This document shows positions 17,078 through 26,621 of a stretch of DNA of 64,000 nt, piece by piece. The stretch is taken from assembly GCF_003885045.1 (NCBI RefSeq), contig NZ_RHJS01000002.1, forward strand, positions 5,883,302 to 5,947,301, written 5' to 3'. The DNA is from Schaedlerella arabinosiphila. GTDB taxonomy: Bacteria; Bacillota; Clostridia; Lachnospirales; Lachnospiraceae. Below the pieces are notes generated by a model. The model saw nothing but the letters and a program-made list of their open reading frames with translations, did not search any database and had not been told where the DNA came from. Numbering within the stretch: position 1 is the stretch's first letter; each line of letters opens with the position of its first letter. The translations under genes were made by a program, and so were the position numbers.

Positions 17078-18268
17078 CTATATTTTTGTCTGTTTCCTAT
17101 ACTGAAGAGGCGTCATGCCGTACTGCTTCTTGAATACATTTTGAAAATAGGACTGGCTGGAAAAGCAGAGATAACTGCTGATTTCTGCCAGGCTTTTCTG
17201 GCTGTAGGTCAGAAGACTTTTCGCTTCTTCCAGCTTGCAGCGCATAATATAAGCGCCCATGCGGATTCCCAGTTCCTCTTTGAAATGCTTCATCATATAG
17301 GAGCTGCTCCTGTTTACATAGGCGGAAGCATCTTCGATGGTGATCGCCTCATTCGTGTGCTCACGGATAAAGGACATGCATTTGTAGACGTCGGGTGAAA
17401 TGCCCTCCGGAATATGGACTTCTCCGGCACGCTGGCAGAAGTCCAGAAGCATAATGTACATCAGCTGCCGGATTCGTTCAATCGTCTGAAGCTGTTCGCA
17501 TTCCTGAATATAATAATCTATGAGCCGATACGTCTTTTCTATGTCTATCCCCCCGGGGATTGCCCCCATGATCCCTGCTTTTGTTACTGTGCCGATAAAC
17601 AGATTCTTTTCATTGCGCAGGGGGGAGGATGCCAGTGTCCCTTCTTTCAGCTGGGGACGTGTGGCAGAGAGAAATTTCTTTAATTTATTGACGTCACCAT
17701 CTCTGATGAGCTGGTATAATTCCTGTTCAAAATAATAGGTGTTGTGCTCCTTCTCCTCTTCCTGTGCTTCTGCCATTCGGTTCGTGTGCCTCTCTTTACG
17801 CGTCCAGGTAATCATGTCTTCCTCTGAGAAAAGCTGATCCAGATCTGCCGGTTTGCGGTTCAGGCACTGATATAAAAACGCAAGGTACTGGGCGAACTGT
17901 ATTTGGCTGAGCCGCGGAATGGTATAAAGCATTTCAATGAACTGCTCCCGGTATTCAAGAGATACAGACGCCTCCTTTACTGTCTGGCGGATAATATCAT
18001 CTGTGAGCGGCACGTTGAAAACCGGCCCTAAGACCAGGTTATATCCGGTATCTTCAATGAGAATCCGTCCATACTCAAGATCGGGAGAATCTCCGCAGAA
18101 GCAGGGATTGTTCTGCTCTATGGGGGGCAGGTCGCGGTAATACAAAAGCGGGATGTCCAGGATATCGTTTAAGGATGAGTAGACAGCCTGGTTGTCTTTC
18201 AGCAGGGTGGCTGGGATATTTGTTGCGGAATAGAAACTCTTGCAGAGAGCGATGTAATCCATGTCCAT
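17078..18268 (-). CDS. AraC-family transcriptional regulator
   Basis: 396 residues. The C-terminal 100 residues form the two helix-turn-helix AraC domain: ITIEDASAYVNRSSSYMMKH for the first and EISSYLCFSSQSYFQNVF with KKQYGMTPLQYRK for the second. The N-terminal 290 residues are a sensor region without cupin motifs, containing a short acidic linker (AEAQEEEKEHN); this resembles the large-sensor AraC regulators of Lachnospiraceae sugar loci. ATG 18268 (reverse) has AAGGAG upstream. It is divergent from the GH3 operon, and paired 20-bp-spaced half-sites lie between the two starts, so it is the best candidate for the island's activator. Confidence 0.93.
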   Translation of the reverse strand: MDMDYIALCKSFYSATNIPATLLKDNQAVYSSLNDILDIPLLYYRDLPPIEQNNPCFCGDSPDLEYGRILIEDTGYNLVLGPVFNVPLTDDIIRQTVKEASVSLEYREQFIEMLYTIPRLSQIQFAQYLAFLYQCLNRKPADLDQLFSEEDMITWTRKERHTNRMAEAQEEEKEHNTYYFEQELYQLIRDGDVNKLKKFLSATRPQLKEGTLASSPLRNEKNLFIGTVTKAGIMGAIPGGIDIEKTYRLIDYYIQECEQLQTIERIRQLMYIMLLDFCQRAGEVHIPEGISPDVYKCMSFIREHTNEAITIEDASAYVNRSSSYMMKHFKEELGIRMGAYIMRCKLEEAKSLLTYSQKSLAEISSYLCFSSQSYFQNVFKKQYGMTPLQYRKQTKI

Positions 18269-18304
18269 AAATCCGTCTCCTTCTTTCCTGTGATATATCC
18301 TTTA

Positions 18305-18359
18305 TTCTACAATTATAAGAAGAATTTTGCAATATCTAAACCCTTTGTGATGCTATGAT
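18305..18359 (+). promoter_or_regulatory. Promoter of the GH3 operon with paired half-sites
   Basis: CTACAA at 18307-18312 and TTGCAA at 18327-18332 are 20 bp apart. TATGAT at 18354-18359 starts 27 bp after the second site. This repeats the layout of the promoters at 15508 and 28831. The reverse strand also has a -10-like TATAAT at 18312-18317 that could serve the divergent AraC gene, placing that promoter on top of the upstream half-site. Confidence 0.7.
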
Positions 18360-18384
18360 AACTCAAAAACCAGGAGGACATAGA

Positions 18385-20868
18385 ATGAACAAAGAAAGTG
18401 AAAATCAACAGGACACTGTTTATACAGACATTTCGAAAAGCCCGGCAGAGAGGGCGGCGGCTCTTCTACAAGAATTGACGCTTGACGAGAAGATGGCGCA
18501 GCTCGGATGTATCTTTCCTTTTGGCGAAAATTATGATGATATGGAGCGGCAGGCGGCGGAGATGCCATACGGAATCGGTCAGGTCAGCACACTGGAGATG
18601 CGGAGGATACGCACGCTGGACGAGGCGGCTGCCTGGCAGAGAAAGATGCAGGAGACGGTGATGCGGCAAAGTCCCCATCGCATCCCGGCAATCTTTCATA
18701 TGGAAGGATTATGTGGCGCATTTATTCAGGAAAGTACCAGTTTCCCCGCGGGAATCGCCCGGGGGTCTGGTTGGAATCCGGAACTGGAAGAAGAAATTGC
18801 CCGTGTGGTTGCCAGACAGGAAGCGGCCTGCGGAATCACCCATATTCTTGCGCCTGTGCTTGATATCTCCAGAGATTCCAGGATGGGCAGACAGGGAGAA
18901 ACCTATGGGGAGGACCCGGCGCTTGCGTCAGCCCTTGGAGCAGCGTATACAAGAGGGATTCAGACCACGCAGACGGATGGAAGAAAACCGGAAAGCGTGG
19001 CCAAACATTTCCTGGGATTCCACAATTCTCAGGGTGGAATCCACGGAACCAACAGCGATACGCCGCCCCGGCTTTTAGAGGAAATTTACGGCAGGCCGTT
19101 TCAGGCGGCGATTGCCTGTTCCGGTTTGAAGGGAATCATGCCCTCTTATAATTCCATTGACGGAGAACCTGTGTCTGTCTCCAATCGTCTGCTGACAAAG
19201 CTTCTGCGGGAACGTATGGGATTTGAAGGTCTATGCGTCAGCGATTACGGCGGTATCAGCAATGCCCACGAAGTACAGCATATCGGAGAGAACATGGCAG
19301 AGGCAGGGCTTCTTGCCATGGAGGCAGGGATGGATATGGAGATGCCCAGGGCAGCAGGATACAGTGACGAACTGAAAGAGCGGTTTCGGACCGGGCAGGC
19401 GGATATGGAAATCCTGGATCATACTGTACGAAAAGTCCTAGAGGCGAAGTTCAGGATGGGGCTCTTTGAGCATCCGTTTGCCATGGAAGGAAGGGCGCTC
19501 CGCGAGGTCTTTGAAAATGAACAGGGTGTCCGGCTTTCCCTCAGGTCTGCAAGAGAGTCCATGATCCTTCTGAAAAATAACGGAGCGCTTCCTCTTTCCG
19601 GCGGAATCCGGAAACTGGCTTTGATCGGCCCACATGGAAACTGCGCCCGGAAATTTTTCGGAGGATATACGCATCTGTGTATGATGGAATCTGTCTACGC
19701 TGTGTCAAGTTCCATTGCAGGCGTGGAAGGGAGCCAGGAATCCGGCAGAATCGCAGGACAGGAGCTGCCGGACGGGGAGCCGGTGAGATACGTGCCGGGT
19801 ACGAAGATCCAGTCCGATGAGGCGCGGTTGTTTGACGAGATCCTTCGTCTGCAGAAACCGGGATGCAGAAGCCTTCTGGATGAATTAAAGATACGGATGC
19901 CGGATACCGAAATCATTTATTCTTATGGTTATCCCGTGGCAGGCAGGGACGAGAGCGGATTTGAGGAAGCACTAAAGGCAGTACAGGACGCAGACGCAGT
20001 GATTCTGACTCTCGGCGGGAAACATGGTACCTGTTCCATGGCTTCTATGGGGGAAGGAATTGACGCAGCGGATATCAACCTGCCAAAATGTCAGGAGAAA
20101 TTTATACGGGCGGCGGCAGAGTACGGAAAGCCTCTGATCGGAGTGCATTTTGACGGGAGACCCATTTCCAGTGACGCGGCAGATGAATGTCTGGACGCAA
20201 TCCTGGAGGCATGGAGTCCGGCAGAGGCAGGAGCGCAGGCAGTGGCGGATGTTTTGCTGGGGGCATATAATCCGGGCGGGAAACTTCCGGTGTCCGTAGC
20301 TTACAGTGCCGGACAGATTCCGGTTTACTACAATCATCCAAACGGTTCTGCATGGCACCAGCAGGAGAGTATCGGATTTGTCAACTATGTGGATCTGCCC
20401 CATACGCCGCGATATTATTTCGGCCATGGGCTTTCTTACACCCGCTTTTCTTATACGCATTTGGAGATCTCAAAGGCAGAACTGGGTGCGGAAGAAGAAT
20501 TGTACATTGGCTGTACCGTGGAAAATACCGGAGACCGGGAAGGCGACGAGGTAGTGCAGCTTTATCTAAGCGACCGCTTTGCAAGCATGACAAGACCAGC
20601 GAAAGAACTTGCCGGATTTAAACGGATTCATATTATGCCAGGGGAAAAGGTCCGGGTGAGATTCACAGTCCGGGCAGACCTGACGGCGTTCCTTGACAGG
20701 AGCATGCGGTGGAAAGTGGAAAGCGGAGACGTGGATGTGGAGATTGGAAGTTCCTCTGCGGACATCCGCTTAAAAGGAGAATACCGGATTACGGAAGACC
20801 GGTGGCTGTACGGTTCGGAAAGGGCTTTTTGTGCAGAGATCCAGACATATCATTTAAAAGACAGATAA
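18385..20868 (+). CDS. GH3 beta-glycosidase
   Basis: 827 residues. ATG 18385 follows AGGAGG; an in-frame ATG 30 bp earlier has no site. N-terminal TIM barrel motifs include HMEGLCGA, RQGETYGEDP, KHFLGF and the nucleophile loop FEGLCVSDYGG with D287. The C-terminal sandwich domain has LLKNNGALPL and LGGKHGTCSM...GEGIDAADINLP, and a fibronectin-like third domain begins near GDEVVQLYLSD. This is the architecture of bacterial beta-glucosidases and beta-xylosidases. No signal peptide, so it acts in the cytoplasm on imported oligosaccharides. It is first in a six-gene operon with gaps of 14 to 39 bp. Confidence 0.95.
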   Translation: MNKESENQQDTVYTDISKSPAERAAALLQELTLDEKMAQLGCIFPFGENYDDMERQAAEMPYGIGQVSTLEMRRIRTLDEAAAWQRKMQETVMRQSPHRIPAIFHMEGLCGAFIQESTSFPAGIARGSGWNPELEEEIARVVARQEAACGITHILAPVLDISRDSRMGRQGETYGEDPALASALGAAYTRGIQTTQTDGRKPESVAKHFLGFHNSQGGIHGTNSDTPPRLLEEIYGRPFQAAIACSGLKGIMPSYNSIDGEPVSVSNRLLTKLLRERMGFEGLCVSDYGGISNAHEVQHIGENMAEAGLLAMEAGMDMEMPRAAGYSDELKERFRTGQADMEILDHTVRKVLEAKFRMGLFEHPFAMEGRALREVFENEQGVRLSLRSARESMILLKNNGALPLSGGIRKLALIGPHGNCARKFFGGYTHLCMMESVYAVSSSIAGVEGSQESGRIAGQELPDGEPVRYVPGTKIQSDEARLFDEILRLQKPGCRSLLDELKIRMPDTEIIYSYGYPVAGRDESGFEEALKAVQDADAVILTLGGKHGTCSMASMGEGIDAADINLPKCQEKFIRAAAEYGKPLIGVHFDGRPISSDAADECLDAILEAWSPAEAGAQAVADVLLGAYNPGGKLPVSVAYSAGQIPVYYNHPNGSAWHQQESIGFVNYVDLPHTPRYYFGHGLSYTRFSYTHLEISKAELGAEEELYIGCTVENTGDREGDEVVQLYLSDRFASMTRPAKELAGFKRIHIMPGEKVRVRFTVRADLTAFLDRSMRWKVESGDVDVEIGSSSADIRLKGEYRITEDRWLYGSERAFCAEIQTYHLKDR

Positions 20869-20882
20869 AAAGGAGAATGAAC

Positions 20883-22685
20883 ATGAAATATTATTGCAAT
20901 CCACTGAATGTAAATTATCGTTATCAGTTTAACTTGGAGCCGGATCGTCAGATCCCATCTGTTTCAAGGGAGGCGGCAGATCCAACGCTTTTGTATTATC
21001 AGGGAAAATATTATATATTTGCTTCTATGACATTGGGCGTGTGGGTATCCGAAGATCTGGTGACATGGGAGAACCATCGTCTGCCGGACAATCTTCCGCT
21101 CTATGATTATGCACCGGATGCGCGGGTGCTGGGGGACTATGTGTATTTCTGTGCTTCCAGAGCCAGCCAGAACTGTGATTTCTATCGGACGAAGGATGTA
21201 CTCAACGGCCCTTACGAAAAAATTCCGGGGAGCTTTGCGTTCTGGGACCCCAATCTGTTTGCTGACGAAGACGGAAAAGTGTATTTTTACTGGGGATGCT
21301 CGAATGAAACACCCATCTGGGGAACAGAACTGGACCCTGAGACGATGCAGCCGGTGGGGGAAAAGAAAGTATTGATTACAGGAGATCCATATACCAGAGG
21401 ATACGAACGCTTTGGAGAAAATCACTGCAAGATGCCTTGCTCAGAAGAAGAGATTGAAGTTCGCTACCAGGAATTTTTAAAGCAGGTCCATGCATCCGGG
21501 AAACAGATATCGGCGGAAATGGTTCCTGTCATTAAGGGGATATTTTCAGATAAGCCATATATCGAAGGCGCCTGGATGGACAAACATCATGGAAAATATT
21601 ATCTCCAGTATGCCTGTCCCGGCGCGGAAATGAATGTCTATGCAGACGGCGTCTATGTCTCAGATCACCCGCTGGGACCATTTGAACCGGCAAAGAATAA
21701 TCCATATTCCTATAAACCGGGCGGATTTATACCAGGAGCCGGACATGGCTCTACCATGACAGACGCCCAGCATAATCTGTGGCATACATCCACCATGAGA
21801 ATCAGTATGAACCACAAATTTGAGCGGCGTGTAGGACTGTGGCCGGCAGGGTTGGATTCGGATGGGGAATTATTCTGCAACCAGAGATATGGCGACTGGC
21901 CCATCGCTGTGGAGGAAGGACAGATGGACCCGTGGCAAAATCCTCAATGGTATCTGTTAAGCTATGGGAAAAAAGCGACGGCTTCTTCCTGCCAGGAGGA
22001 AAAAACGCCGGATCTGGCCGTTGATGAAAATGTGCAGACATGGTGGCGGGCAGCCACGGCAGAAAAAGGAGAATGGTTACAGGTTGATCTGGGATCATGT
22101 AAGGGGGTTCACGGAGTTCAGATCAACTTTGCGGATGACCAGATTGACGTGCCGATTTCAGGAACGCTATCCGGCGAGCAGAGGAACCGCTATATTGAAG
22201 AAAAAGATGATGTGACGCGTTGGTTTTTAGAAGGCTCCAAAGACGGCGTGCACTATGAGATGATTGAGGATAAGTCGCAGGCAGATACCGATTTGCCCCA
22301 TGATTTTATTGTGTTGGAAGAGGGGAAAGAGTTCCGCTATGTCAAACTGACAGTCCTGGAAGTGCCCTATCATCAGCCAGCATGTATATCCGGCCTGCGT
22401 ATCTTCGGAAAAGGACACGGGGAAAAAGCACAGAAACCGGAATTTCAGGCTGTGCGGACGAGCGATTTGGATATGATGGTTACGATCCATCCGCAGGAAA
22501 ATGTGGTTGGATACAATATCCTCTGGGGGACAGATCCGCAGAAGCTGTATCACAGTTATATGATCTTTGATACAAAGCAGAATATCGGCGCTTTGGTAAA
22601 AGGGGAAACATACTACGTGCGTGTGGACGCGTTCAATGAAAATGGAATTACGGAAGGGACAGTACAAAAAGCAGATAAACAATAA
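20883..22685 (+). CDS. GH43-family glycosidase with discoidin-like domain
   Basis: 600 residues from ATG 20883, after AAAAGGAG, 14 bp downstream of GH3. The five-bladed propeller shows the expected acidic triad: D33 in AADPTLLYY, D122 in FWDPNLFAD and E228 in PYIEGAWMD. About residues 360-505 form an F5/8 type C (discoidin, CBM32-like) domain, seen in VDENVQTWWRA and WLQVDLGSCK, and the last 85 residues look fibronectin III-like. GH43 enzymes remove arabinofuranose or xylose. The carbohydrate-binding domain is unusual for a protein with no signal peptide. The stop codon lies within a 16-bp tandem repeat. Confidence 0.92.
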   Translation: MKYYCNPLNVNYRYQFNLEPDRQIPSVSREAADPTLLYYQGKYYIFASMTLGVWVSEDLVTWENHRLPDNLPLYDYAPDARVLGDYVYFCASRASQNCDFYRTKDVLNGPYEKIPGSFAFWDPNLFADEDGKVYFYWGCSNETPIWGTELDPETMQPVGEKKVLITGDPYTRGYERFGENHCKMPCSEEEIEVRYQEFLKQVHASGKQISAEMVPVIKGIFSDKPYIEGAWMDKHHGKYYLQYACPGAEMNVYADGVYVSDHPLGPFEPAKNNPYSYKPGGFIPGAGHGSTMTDAQHNLWHTSTMRISMNHKFERRVGLWPAGLDSDGELFCNQRYGDWPIAVEEGQMDPWQNPQWYLLSYGKKATASSCQEEKTPDLAVDENVQTWWRAATAEKGEWLQVDLGSCKGVHGVQINFADDQIDVPISGTLSGEQRNRYIEEKDDVTRWFLEGSKDGVHYEMIEDKSQADTDLPHDFIVLEEGKEFRYVKLTVLEVPYHQPACISGLRIFGKGHGEKAQKPEFQAVRTSDLDMMVTIHPQENVVGYNILWGTDPQKLYHSYMIFDTKQNIGALVKGETYYVRVDAFNENGITEGTVQKADKQ

Positions 22686-22708
22686 AACAGATAAACAATA
22701 AAACAGAT
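22672..22708 (+). repeat. 16-bp tandem repeat spanning the GH43 stop codon
   Basis: CAGATAAACAATAAAA is repeated twice (22672-22687, 22688-22703) and starts a third time (CAGAT). The first copy encodes the final residues and stop of the GH43 gene, so copy-number change would lengthen the intergenic gap to the GH2 gene but not alter the protein. Confidence 0.8.
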
Positions 22709-22724
22709 TCAGAAAGGAGATCCA

Positions 22725-25244
22725 ATGAAAAAACAGTTATTTCATACCGGGTGGACGATTTCGAGACAGCCGGGAAAATCCATGGTGGAGGCGATGATGT
22801 CTTCTGAGGAGGAGAAAGAGCCGATTGTTCTGCCATACGACGCAATGATCCACGAAGCGGTGGCAAAGGACACCAAAAATGCAGGACAGACCGGCTATTA
22901 TCCGGGAAAGATGTACTATTATACGAAAGAATTTGAGGCGCCGCAGGATTGGGAAGACAAGCTGGTACAGTTGGAATTTGAAGGCTCTTACGGCAAAACA
23001 CTGATCTATCTCAACGGAGATTATGTAGGAGAACAGAAATACGGATATACCAACTTTTATGTCACCTTAAACGACTCTCTGAACTATGGAGGAAACAATC
23101 ATCTGGAGGTAGTCGTCAACAATGAACAGGAAAAAAATTCCAGGTGGTACAGCGGAAGCGGACTTTACAGAAATGTACAGATGTATGTGGCAAATGAAGT
23201 CTATGTTCCGGCAGACGGCGTGCGAATCCAGACACCGGAAGTTTCCGGGGATGAGGCGGTCGTAGATGTACAGATCGAGCTGAATAACCGGGGGCTGAAA
23301 AAACATGCTGTCAAAGTGGAGGTCACGATATCAAACCAAAACGGAGGGATGGAAGCAAAGCGTGTATGTCCGGTTACACTTTTTGCGGACGGAACAGAAC
23401 ACATCGAGCAGCGTCTGGTGATTCAGAATCCAAAGCTGTGGAGTGTGGAAGAACCCAATCTGTATCAATGCAAAATTCAAATTCTGGATGGAAATAAGGT
23501 CTGGGATGAAGCAGAGGATACGTTTGGAATCCGGACACTTCGTTTAAACCCATATTCCGGACTTTGCGTAAACGGAGAACCTGTAAAATTAAGAGGAGCC
23601 TGCATTCATCACGACCACGGCATCATCGGAGCCGCAGAGCTGAGGGATGCCGAAACGCGCAAGATCAAAAAGTTAAAAGAGGCGGGCTTTAACTGTATTC
23701 GAATGGCGCATCATCCTGCGGGAAAGACACTGCTGGAGGTCTGCGACCGTGAAGGAATGCTGGTGATGGACGAATTTTCCGACATGTGGACCCGCACAAA
23801 AAATGCCAACGATTTTGCCAATGATTTTCATGAAAACTGGGAACAGATCATAGAAGCCATGGTTGCCAAAGACTATAATCATCCAAGCGTCATCCTGTAT
23901 GGGATGGGAAATGAAATTCAGGAGGCAGGAACAGCGAAAGGAGCGCAGACAGGACGGAAAATTCACCAGAAGATCAAGAGCCTGGATCCTGCAAGATATA
24001 CCACAAACGCTGTAAATGGTATCTTTGCGTGCGGGGACCGGTTCATGGAAGTAGTCGGCCAATCCATGCAGCAGCTGGGGATTCCCATTCCGGACATGCA
24101 GCAGGCAGCACGAGACGGGCAGCAGAGCAGTGAACAGCAAAGCAGTGCGCAGGGCGGAAGCGACGCTCTTAATTCTATGATGAGCGTTATGGTCGGACCG
24201 CTTGCAGACGCCATTGCATTGCATCCGATCATGACAGAGATGACGGAAGAATTTATGGAGACAATGGATGTTGCAGGATATAACTATCTGACCGGAAGAC
24301 ATGCTAAGGAGCATGAACTTTATCCGCATCGTGTTGTTCTGGGAACAGAGACATTTCCCGGTGATATCGCGAATCTCTGGAAAACGGTACAGGAAAACAC
24401 CCACGTGATCGGCGATATGACATGGACGGGCTACGATTATCTGGGAGAAGCAGGTATTGGAATTTTCCATTATGACGGTGGAGTGAACTTTCAGGCCATG
24501 TATCCGGAGCGGGCGGCTTATATTGGCGATCTGGACATTCTTGGAAACCGCAGGCCGATCAGCTACTATCGGGAAATAATATATGGATTGCGGAAAACAC
24601 CCTATATCGGCGTGGAACGTGTGAACCGATATGGAAAAAACATCGGGCAGACACCGTGGATGTGGAAAGACAATATTGCAAGCTGGACCTGGAACGGATA
24701 TGAAGGAAAAACGGCGGTCATAGACGTGCTGAGTGATGCCGATGAAGTGGAGTTATTCTTGAACGGCGTTTCCAAGGGAAGAAAAGCAGCCGGAAAAGCC
24801 AACGACTATATGGCTGTATTTCAAATCACATACGAACCCGGGGAATTAAAAGCCGTTGCAGTGCGGGATGGAAAAGCCTGTGAAAGTTTTGCTTTGAACA
24901 CAGCAGGAAAGGCAGAAAAACTTTCCATTGACACAGACCGGACAACTATGGAAGCAAATGGGCAGGATCTTGCCTATGTCATGATCGGACTGCAGGATGA
25001 GGCCGGAAACCAAAACTTATGGGAAGAAAAGGAGATTGCGGTACAGATCGAGGGAGCCGGAAGCCTTGCCGGATTTGGAAGCGCAGAGCCATCCTGCGAA
25101 AGAAGCTATTTTGATACCGTATGTAAGACTTATGACGGTTATGTCATGGCTGTAATCCGCGCGGGACTGGAACTGGGAACCACCACCCTCACGGTATCAG
25201 CAGAAGGCTTGGAACCGTTAACGATCAGTATAGAGGAAATATAA
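22725..25244 (+). CDS. GH2-family beta-galactosidase-like enzyme
   Basis: 839 residues. The N-terminal jelly-roll carries FEGSYGKTLIYLNGDYVG and RWYSGSGLYRNV; the barrel begins at LRGACIHHDHG. The acid/base is E397 in YGMGNEIQ and the nucleophile is the glutamate of VLGTETFPG. C-terminal Ig-like domains follow (ELKAVAVRDGK onward). The family includes beta-galactosidases, glucuronidases and mannosidases; exact specificity is not clear. An insertion of about 50 residues rich in Gln and Ser (AARDGQQSSEQQSSAQGG) lies between the two catalytic residues and looks disordered. No signal peptide. Confidence 0.93.
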   Translation: MKKQLFHTGWTISRQPGKSMVEAMMSSEEEKEPIVLPYDAMIHEAVAKDTKNAGQTGYYPGKMYYYTKEFEAPQDWEDKLVQLEFEGSYGKTLIYLNGDYVGEQKYGYTNFYVTLNDSLNYGGNNHLEVVVNNEQEKNSRWYSGSGLYRNVQMYVANEVYVPADGVRIQTPEVSGDEAVVDVQIELNNRGLKKHAVKVEVTISNQNGGMEAKRVCPVTLFADGTEHIEQRLVIQNPKLWSVEEPNLYQCKIQILDGNKVWDEAEDTFGIRTLRLNPYSGLCVNGEPVKLRGACIHHDHGIIGAAELRDAETRKIKKLKEAGFNCIRMAHHPAGKTLLEVCDREGMLVMDEFSDMWTRTKNANDFANDFHENWEQIIEAMVAKDYNHPSVILYGMGNEIQEAGTAKGAQTGRKIHQKIKSLDPARYTTNAVNGIFACGDRFMEVVGQSMQQLGIPIPDMQQAARDGQQSSEQQSSAQGGSDALNSMMSVMVGPLADAIALHPIMTEMTEEFMETMDVAGYNYLTGRHAKEHELYPHRVVLGTETFPGDIANLWKTVQENTHVIGDMTWTGYDYLGEAGIGIFHYDGGVNFQAMYPERAAYIGDLDILGNRRPISYYREIIYGLRKTPYIGVERVNRYGKNIGQTPWMWKDNIASWTWNGYEGKTAVIDVLSDADEVELFLNGVSKGRKAAGKANDYMAVFQITYEPGELKAVAVRDGKACESFALNTAGKAEKLSIDTDRTTMEANGQDLAYVMIGLQDEAGNQNLWEEKEIAVQIEGAGSLAGFGSAEPSCERSYFDTVCKTYDGYVMAVIRAGLELGTTTLTVSAEGLEPLTISIEEI

Positions 25245-25274
25245 AAAATACAGAAAAAGCAGGAGGATATGACA

Positions 25275-26603
25275 ATGGGATTTCCGAGAGATTTTCTATG
25301 GGGGTCAGCAAGCTCTGCCTATCAGATTGAAGGAGCCTATGATGAAGACGGGAAAGGAATGGGAATTTGGGACGTCATGTCTGAAGGTCATACTGCCCAT
25401 GGCGAAAATGGAAATGTTGCGTGCGACCACTATCACCGCTATAAAGAAGATATTGCACTGATGAAAAAAATGGGGTTGAAATCCTATCGTTTTTCCGTGA
25501 GCTGGCCGCGTATCATGCCGGAAGAAGGAGTCGTCAACCAGAAAGGGGTTCAGTTTTATCAAAATCTTGTAAACGAACTAAAAGAAGCCGGGATCGAACC
25601 GCTCTGTACGCTGTTTCACTGGAATCTGCCAATGTGGATACAGGAAAAGGGAGGCTGGCGCTTTAAAGGGATCAGCGATGCATTTGCCGCATACACAAAA
25701 ATTGTGGTAAAGGCGCTGTCCGGCGAGGTTGCTTACTGGATGACAGTCAACGAGCCTGCCGGATTTGTGGGAAACGGCTATGTGACGGGAGCGCATGCAC
25801 CCTTTGAGAATCATCTGTCCGATATTGACCAGATAGGAACGATTCTCCCTCCGATCTGCAAAAATGTATTGTTGTGCCACGGTAAGGCAGTACGGGCCAT
25901 TCGAAACAATGCGGTGAGGAAACCAAAAATTGGAATGGCATTGAACGGTTCTCTGATCCTTCCGTGGGAAAAGAGCGACGCAGGAATTGAGGCTGCGAAA
26001 CAGGCGACGTTTTCGGATGAAACTGGATTTTCAGGGATTGATTTCTGGGCAGGGCCGATGATTCACGGAACGCTTCACCCGATGCTGGCGCCGTTTATCA
26101 GTAAAGAGGAACTGGAAATCATCCGGCAGCCTCTGGATTTTATGGGATACAACTGTTACAACGCCGATAATTACAGCGAGTATGCAGGTCCAAACCCTGC
26201 CGTTTATCCGGGCATGCCGCGGACCGCAATGGAATGGCCGATTACGCCGGATGCACTTTACTGGGCAATGAAATTCTTCTATGAAAAATATCAGCTTCCT
26301 TTGCTGATCACAGAAAACGGCATGGCCAACATTGACTTTATGATGTCCGATGGCTGCGTACATGACCCGCAGCGAATCGAGTATCTGAAAATGTACTTAC
26401 ATGGATTAAAGCGGGCAGTAGAGGAGAATATTCCGGTTATCGGATACCAATACTGGTCTGTCCTCGATAATTTCGAGTGGGCAGAGGGATATGACAAACG
26501 CTTTGGCCTGATTTATGTCGATTTCCAGACACAGAAACGAACCATGAAAGATTCCGCATATTGGTATGCAGATGTGATAGCAGGTAACGGAGAGAATTTA
26601 TAA
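25275..26603 (+). CDS. GH1 beta-glucosidase / 6-phospho-beta-glucosidase type
   Basis: 442 residues. ATG 25275 sits 8 bp after AGGAGG, better placed than the ATG at 25269. N-terminal FLWGSASSAYQIEGAY is the GH1 signature; acid/base E160 is in TVNEPAG and nucleophile E347 in LLITENGM, with YWSVLDNFEWAEGY near the end. FEWAEGY at the aglycone and -1 sites fits a non-phosphorylated glucoside better than a 6-phospho sugar, where a Ser/Lys/Tyr set replaces it. It is cytoplasmic and part of the GH3 operon. Confidence 0.94.
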   Translation: MGFPRDFLWGSASSAYQIEGAYDEDGKGMGIWDVMSEGHTAHGENGNVACDHYHRYKEDIALMKKMGLKSYRFSVSWPRIMPEEGVVNQKGVQFYQNLVNELKEAGIEPLCTLFHWNLPMWIQEKGGWRFKGISDAFAAYTKIVVKALSGEVAYWMTVNEPAGFVGNGYVTGAHAPFENHLSDIDQIGTILPPICKNVLLCHGKAVRAIRNNAVRKPKIGMALNGSLILPWEKSDAGIEAAKQATFSDETGFSGIDFWAGPMIHGTLHPMLAPFISKEELEIIRQPLDFMGYNCYNADNYSEYAGPNPAVYPGMPRTAMEWPITPDALYWAMKFFYEKYQLPLLITENGMANIDFMMSDGCVHDPQRIEYLKMYLHGLKRAVEENIPVIGYQYWSVLDNFEWAEGYDKRFGLIYVDFQTQKRTMKDSAYWYADVIAGNGENL

Positions 26604-26621
26604 AGAAAGGAAAGAAATCAG

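Noticed and set aside
22672..22708. Possible CRISPR-like array
   Set aside because: Units are contiguous without spacers and no cas genes are in the window.
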